Source of the DNA: Flavobacteriales bacterium
GTDB lineage: Bacteria > Bacteroidota > Bacteroidia > NS11-12g > UBA955
Length of the DNA stretch: 10,934 nt
NCBI GenBank assembly: GCA_947450405.1
Contig: CANFVI010000045.1
Span: 1-10,934, forward strand
Direction: 5' to 3'
Part shown: in pieces, positions 7,045 through 10,934 of the stretch
Position numbering within the stretch: the first letter of the stretch is position 1
How the letters are laid out: the number at the start of each line of letters is the position of its first letter
Position numbers and translations under genes: made by a program
Notes under the pieces: model-generated
What the model saw: the letters and a program-made list of their open reading frames with translations, nothing else
Database searches by the model: none
What the model was told of the DNA's origin: nothing

Positions 7045-8846
7045 TGCAGTTAAAATTCTATATACTTTTTGTTCCGCTCATTTTTTGGGCAAATATTGCT
7101 ACTTCACAAAATAAAAGTGACTTAGCAAATAATTTATTTGAGCAAAATGAATATGAAAAAGCCACAATCATTTATGAAGATTTAACTTCTGAAAATCCAG
7201 ATCAGCAAATATTTTATGACAGGTATATTCAATGCCTGGTTAAAACAAATAATCAAAAAAAAGCAATAAAATTCATTAGAAAAAAAGCAAAAAAACAATC
7301 TGAACCATTGAGTTTTATGGTAGATGAATGCTGGGTTTTGAGTACAGATAAATCTACCGAAAATGAAAGCAAAAAACTCTTCGATTTTATACGTGAAAAA
7401 ATCAAAAATGATTATGGCACTCTTATGTTGGCAGCTGATCTATTTGAACAACACAATCTAAACGATTTTGCTATAAAATTACTTCAAGATGGTGAAAATA
7501 TATTTGGTTCAACATCCGATATTACCAACAGATTGGCAAATTTATATTTAACAAACGGTCAGCGAATCAAAGCAATGGAACGTTACCTAACTTTGATGAT
7601 TCAAAGCAATATTCCATTTGAACAATTCAAACAGGTTTTCGAATCAAACATTACAGACAGTGCAGATTTTGTTGCTTTGCAACAACTTCTAATTGTTAAA
7701 ATTCAAGAAAACCCCAACGTTTACTCTTTGAATGAATGGTTAAAATGGTCATTTATTAAACAACAAGATTGGAACAATGCATACATTTTCACAAAAGCAA
7801 TCGATTCAAAACTAAATGAAGATGGCAAAAGGTTGTTTGATTTGGGAATTTTGTGCACTTCCAACAACGAACTTGATATCGCTTTAAAGTGTTTCGATTA
7901 TTGCGTAAAACTAGGACAAAATAGCCATGACCCCAATTTGGTTATGTCATTTTATCTAAATACCAAGTTTCAAATATTAAGCAAATCAGTTACTTCAACC
8001 GAAGAATGGAACCAACTAATTTTAGAACTCACCAAATTTGAGTCTGAAAACGGCCCATCTTCTGAAACACTTCCAATAGCACAAAATTTGTCAGCTATTT
8101 ATATCCAACGTAAAAACAATCCCACGGAAGCTGTAAACATGCTTCAGAAATATGTTAATAATGCTTCCCTCGACAAAAAAGTATTGGCAAATGCAAAAAT
8201 TTCTTTGGCCAAAGCAGAAATCGCAAACAATGAAATGTGGAAAAGCGAATTACTTTTGGCTCAAGTTGAAAAGGATTTTTCAGAAGAAGCATTAGGACAA
8301 CAAGCAAAATTTTACAGAGCTGAATTAAGTTTCTTTCGTGGCGATTACGATTGGGCCTCCATGCAATTGGATGTGTTAAAAGATGCAACAACCCAATTAA
8401 TTTCTAATGATGCCATGGAATTGGCATTATGCATAACCGATAACGTTGGCACCGATAGTAATTACACACCACTTCAACTTTACTCTAAGGCACTACTGTT
8501 TCAAAGGCAAAATAGATTTGACAGCGCCATTTTCTATGCCGAAAAAGTGAGAAATGACTTTCAAGGACATAGCTTGACAGATGAAATATTACTTTTAAAA
8601 GCAAGAATTTACGAAAGCCAAGAAAATTACCAAAAGGCCATTGACACATACGAAACTTTAACTATTGCTTTTTCACATGATATTTTGGCCGACAACGCAT
8701 TAATTGCTTTGGCAAATTTATACCAGTACAAAATGAAGAATTCTGACAAAGCCATTCAAACCTATAAGAAAATTATTGAAAATCACTCCAATAGCATTTT
8801 TATTACCGAAGCAAGAAAAGAATATAGAAAACTGCGTGGTTTTTAA
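7044..8846 (+). CDS. Exported TPR-repeat protein of a Bacteroidota-conserved family
   Basis: A 600-residue protein with a signal peptide (residues 1-22, ending NIATSQ) and no lipobox cysteine, so probably soluble in the periplasm or peripheral to a membrane. TPR-like helix pairs are visible at about 24-52 (ANNLFEQNEYEKATIIYEDL), 160-190, 262-292, 345-372, 475-505, 512-545 and 550-585. The C-terminal 180 residues carry the most family-like blocks: FFRGDYDWASMQLDVLK (430-446), LISNDAMELAL (452-462), FQGHSLTDEILLLKARIY (506-523), and a YfiO/BamD-like end (YQKAIDTYETL, then EARKEYRKLRGF). I recognise this C-terminal pattern from Bacteroidota TPR proteins without an assigned function. TPR modules usually hold protein complexes together, so a scaffold role is inference. 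Its ATG overlaps the upstream stop (TAATG), implying coupled translation with the ABC exporter. Confidence 0.9.
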   Translation: MQLKFYILFVPLIFWANIATSQNKSDLANNLFEQNEYEKATIIYEDLTSENPDQQIFYDRYIQCLVKTNNQKKAIKFIRKKAKKQSEPLSFMVDECWVLSTDKSTENESKKLFDFIREKIKNDYGTLMLAADLFEQHNLNDFAIKLLQDGENIFGSTSDITNRLANLYLTNGQRIKAMERYLTLMIQSNIPFEQFKQVFESNITDSADFVALQQLLIVKIQENPNVYSLNEWLKWSFIKQQDWNNAYIFTKAIDSKLNEDGKRLFDLGILCTSNNELDIALKCFDYCVKLGQNSHDPNLVMSFYLNTKFQILSKSVTSTEEWNQLILELTKFESENGPSSETLPIAQNLSAIYIQRKNNPTEAVNMLQKYVNNASLDKKVLANAKISLAKAEIANNEMWKSELLLAQVEKDFSEEALGQQAKFYRAELSFFRGDYDWASMQLDVLKDATTQLISNDAMELALCITDNVGTDSNYTPLQLYSKALLFQRQNRFDSAIFYAEKVRNDFQGHSLTDEILLLKARIYESQENYQKAIDTYETLTIAFSHDILADNALIALANLYQYKMKNSDKAIQTYKKIIENHSNSIFITEARKEYRKLRGF

Positions 8847-8858
8847 GTTATTTGCAAT

Positions 8859-10103
8859 ATGATTTTAAACCCTAGGAATAATTTTATTGTTTTCATTTTT
8901 CTTCTTGGGGGACTTAATTCTGCCGTGGCTCAGTTGGATAATTTTATTTTTAAACGCCAAACTGACATAACATACGCACAATCTGAATTCAATTTTGGGC
9001 AATCTGATACAACTATCAATGAAGATGATTCTTCAAATAATCAAAATTTAAATATTCCTAAATCTGAAAAAAAAGAAATTCGCGTCTATAGAAGTGGTTT
9101 CAGTTTTGGCAATTTAATGTATTGTAAAAACAATGAATATGGCGAAAACAACAATCCTGGTCAAACTTTCTTTGGTAATCAATTGTGGTTTGGAGGAAAA
9201 AGTTATTTTACCCAAAACTTATCAGGAAGTATAGGTCTGTTGCTGCAATACGATTATGGCGACAATAAATTTCCAAGTAAAACCTTACCCATTTTCAATA
9301 TTGAATACAAAACAAATAAATCTCATTTAATTGCAGGTACAATTTTAGGAAATGGCAATCACTACCTAATTGAACCGGTTTATAATTACGAAAATGTATT
9401 TACCAAACCATTGGAATACGGACTTCAATATTATACCCAAAATAAACATTTTAGTTATCAAACCTGGTTAGATTGGCGCCAATTTGCAAAAATTGCCACA
9501 TCCCAACAAGAAATTATTTCATTCGGGCAAACAATAAACATCTATCTGATTGACAGTTCTAAATATCCAGTTGCTATTTCTCTGCCATCTTCACTTTTGG
9601 TATACCATCAGGGTGGCGAAGCATTAAATATCCCTCAAAGAATACAAACATCTATAAATGCAACTTTTGGAATTCGATTGAGTGATAAATCAAAACACTT
9701 TAGGGCCGAATCATTTTATCTAGTTTCAAATGATCCCTCGCCTACCTTAAACCACGCTTTTAAAAATGGCCAAGCATCAATGACAAATTTGACCTATTTT
9801 TTCTATCAAAAAGATTACTCTCAACATAGAATAGTGGCAACATATTATAAAGCGATTGAATTTTACAGTCCTTTAGGAGCACCATTATTTGCAAGTGAAT
9901 TACAAGGAAAGCCATATTTCCAAGCTAGAAATAGAGAATTTGTAATGTTGAGATATCAATTTGAAAAAGTTTTTTATTTGCCCAATATGTCAGATTTCAA
10001 ATTAGACATACGTGTAGAACCAATTTATCATCTTGAGCAGAAATTATTTGCCTTTTCAACTGGTATTTACTTAAAATATCTAATTGGAAACAGAATCAAT
10101 TAA
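8859..10103 (+). CDS. Predicted outer-membrane beta-barrel protein, uncharacterised Bacteroidota family
   Basis: A 414-residue protein with a signal peptide (1-25, ending NSAVAQ). A hydrophilic Asp/Asn/Ser-rich stretch (about 45-72) follows, then about 340 residues of alternating polar and aromatic beta-strand-like sequence, such as SGSIGLLLQYDYGD (122-135), YGLQYYTQNKHFSYQTWLDW (187-206) and FRAESFYLVSNDPSP (281-295). This pattern suggests an outer-membrane barrel. The segment HYLIEPVYNYENVFTKPLEYG (168-188) looks like a family hallmark. I do not know a function for this family, and no enzyme active site or plug domain is evident. The C-terminus (GNRIN) lacks the usual terminal aromatic residue. 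It lies 12 nt after the TPR gene with no promoter between, so it is probably the last gene of the ABC-TPR operon. Its 3' end overlaps the convergent PagL-like gene by 8 bp. Confidence 0.8.
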   Translation: MILNPRNNFIVFIFLLGGLNSAVAQLDNFIFKRQTDITYAQSEFNFGQSDTTINEDDSSNNQNLNIPKSEKKEIRVYRSGFSFGNLMYCKNNEYGENNNPGQTFFGNQLWFGGKSYFTQNLSGSIGLLLQYDYGDNKFPSKTLPIFNIEYKTNKSHLIAGTILGNGNHYLIEPVYNYENVFTKPLEYGLQYYTQNKHFSYQTWLDWRQFAKIATSQQEIISFGQTINIYLIDSSKYPVAISLPSSLLVYHQGGEALNIPQRIQTSINATFGIRLSDKSKHFRAESFYLVSNDPSPTLNHAFKNGQASMTNLTYFFYQKDYSQHRIVATYYKAIEFYSPLGAPLFASELQGKPYFQARNREFVMLRYQFEKVFYLPNMSDFKLDIRVEPIYHLEQKLFAFSTGIYLKYLIGNRIN

Positions 10104-10934
10104 AAAGGTAAGTAAACCCAAACTCGGCAAAATCTGCAATGGTTTTATTGGCCTTCAAACGCACTACGGCTTTGTAATTTGAATTAATGGCGTAACTGCA
10201 CCCAATTCCCTCATAATAAGCTGTTTTCTTCTTAAAATCGGGCTTATACAAATAAATACCCAAATCTGTAATAATTCCCCATTTGCCAAATCTAGTTTCA
10301 TAACCTGCTGAAACCGTGATTTCAGATGTTCCAGGAATACTATATTCAGCCAATTTCTCGAATTTCTTAAACTGATAAGTTCTGTCATGAAAGTAAGAAA
10401 TACTATACCTGAAATTACTTCTTTTACTTATCCAATTTTCAAGTGTAAATTCTACAACCCCATTGATAAACTCCCTGTCATCATCCAAATCAATTTCCTT
10501 CTTTCCCAAACGTATTGAAACAGTTTTTCGCCAAGGCAAAATAGACAATTGTTGATTTAAAATCCTTTTTCTATCTAATTTTTTTATTGAGGGATAAATA
10601 TTCATCGGATAGCCAATTCCAACTTGCAAATAAGGCAAATTCACTCCCAGATTTGGGAATTTCCAACAAGCATTTGAAAAATGAGCCAATCCAAATTCTA
10701 AAAACATCATAGAATTTTTATACAAACTCTTTTCTACACTTAAACCCAGTTGCATATAACCATTGATATGACTTCCGATTGCCCGATTTTCAGGATTTGC
10801 AACTGCATCATATTTCTGAGTTAAATATCCCAAACCCAATGCAAACTTTAAACTACTTCTCCAATCAATTTTATTAACCGTATTACTTAATAAATCTGTA
10901 GAAAAAAGTATTCCTCCAGAAAAGGCTTTTCCCG
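10096..10934 (-). CDS. PagL-like lipid A deacylase (acyloxyacyl hydrolase family), N-terminus beyond right edge
   Basis: At least 278 residues of an outer-membrane barrel related to PagL, which removes a 3-O-linked acyl chain from lipid A. The frame is open to the window edge: 31 codons precede the TTG at 10839 and read as barrel-like sequence (including KAFSGGILFSTDLLSN), so that TTG is not the start and the signal peptide is off the window. The pattern LGLGYLTQKYD, then NPENRAIGSHINGY, then LAHFSNACWKFPNLGVNLP fits Bacteroidota acyloxyacyl hydrolases. The HxSN motif supplies the His (codon 10683-10681) and Ser (10677-10675) of the PagL active site. At the gapless spacing where Pseudomonas PagL has its acidic residue (His+14), this protein has Asn. 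The region after about 10590 is longer than in classical PagL, with a barrel-like C-terminal part ending FGFTYLFN. Activity is likely but not certain. Confidence 0.8.
   Translation of the reverse strand, partial: GKAFSGGILFSTDLLSNTVNKIDWRSSLKFALGLGYLTQKYDAVANPENRAIGSHINGYMQLGLSVEKSLYKNSMMFLEFGLAHFSNACWKFPNLGVNLPYLQVGIGYPMNIYPSIKKLDRKRILNQQLSILPWRKTVSIRLGKKEIDLDDDREFINGVVEFTLENWISKRSNFRYSISYFHDRTYQFKKFEKLAEYSIPGTSEITVSAGYETRFGKWGIITDLGIYLYKPDFKKKTAYYEGIGCSYAINSNYKAVVRLKANKTIADFAEFGFTYLFN

Noticed and set aside
8155..8391. 78-codon minus-strand frame within the TPR gene
   Set aside because: It is antisense to the conserved FRGDYDWA region and has no domain or start signal of its own.
5215..10103. 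Type I secretion system (ABC, HlyD, TolC)
   Set aside because: The second gene is a TPR protein with no membrane-fusion-protein features, and the third is a barrel without TolC-like coiled coils. Only the inner-membrane component fits.
10164..10388. 74-codon minus-strand frame overlapping the PagL-like gene
   Set aside because: It is in another frame of the same strand inside a gene with clear family motifs, and the translation has no recognisable feature.
10837..10839. TTG as the start codon of the PagL-like protein
   Set aside because: The frame stays open for 31 more codons to the window edge with barrel-like sequence, and the protein would otherwise lack a signal peptide. The gene is partial.

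Overview
The window looks like chromosome of a low-GC Bacteroidota species. The evidence is a C-terminal type IX secretion (T9SS) sorting domain on a large surface or secreted protein, promoter elements matching the Bacteroidota TTG / TAnnTTTG pattern at 19-nt spacing, no clear Shine-Dalgarno sequences, and several proteins of Bacteroidota type. I see no mobile element, CRISPR array, rRNA or tRNA. Genes are tightly packed and no gap exceeds about 130 bases.

Left half, minus strand (1-5147). Reading right to left, this holds a ComF-type phosphoribosyltransferase (4434-5147), then its own promoter and a 1060-residue T9SS cargo protein with Calx-beta domains and an OB-fold-like segment (1168-4350). 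A strong intrinsic terminator (1106-1134) follows. Next is a second promoter-like site and the N-terminal membrane half of an MsbA-like ABC exporter that runs off the left edge (1-1040). That gene appears to start at a TTG codon and was reconstructed by hand.

Right half, plus strand (5215-10103). Three genes form a compact probable operon: a complete ABC exporter half-transporter, a secreted TPR protein that overlaps it by one base (TAATG), and, 12 bases later, a predicted outer-membrane beta-barrel. The three products would sit in the inner membrane, the periplasm and the outer membrane.

Right edge, minus strand (10096-10934). A PagL-like (acyloxyacyl hydrolase family) lipid A deacylase homologue converges on the operon and overlaps its last gene by 8 bp. 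It continues past the window edge.

The recurring theme is the cell envelope: two ABC exporters, two outer-membrane barrels including a lipid A-modifying type, a periplasmic TPR protein and a T9SS surface protein. That they work together is inference from position only. Nothing here is plainly a new defence or mobile system. The least characterised part is the ABC-TPR-barrel operon.
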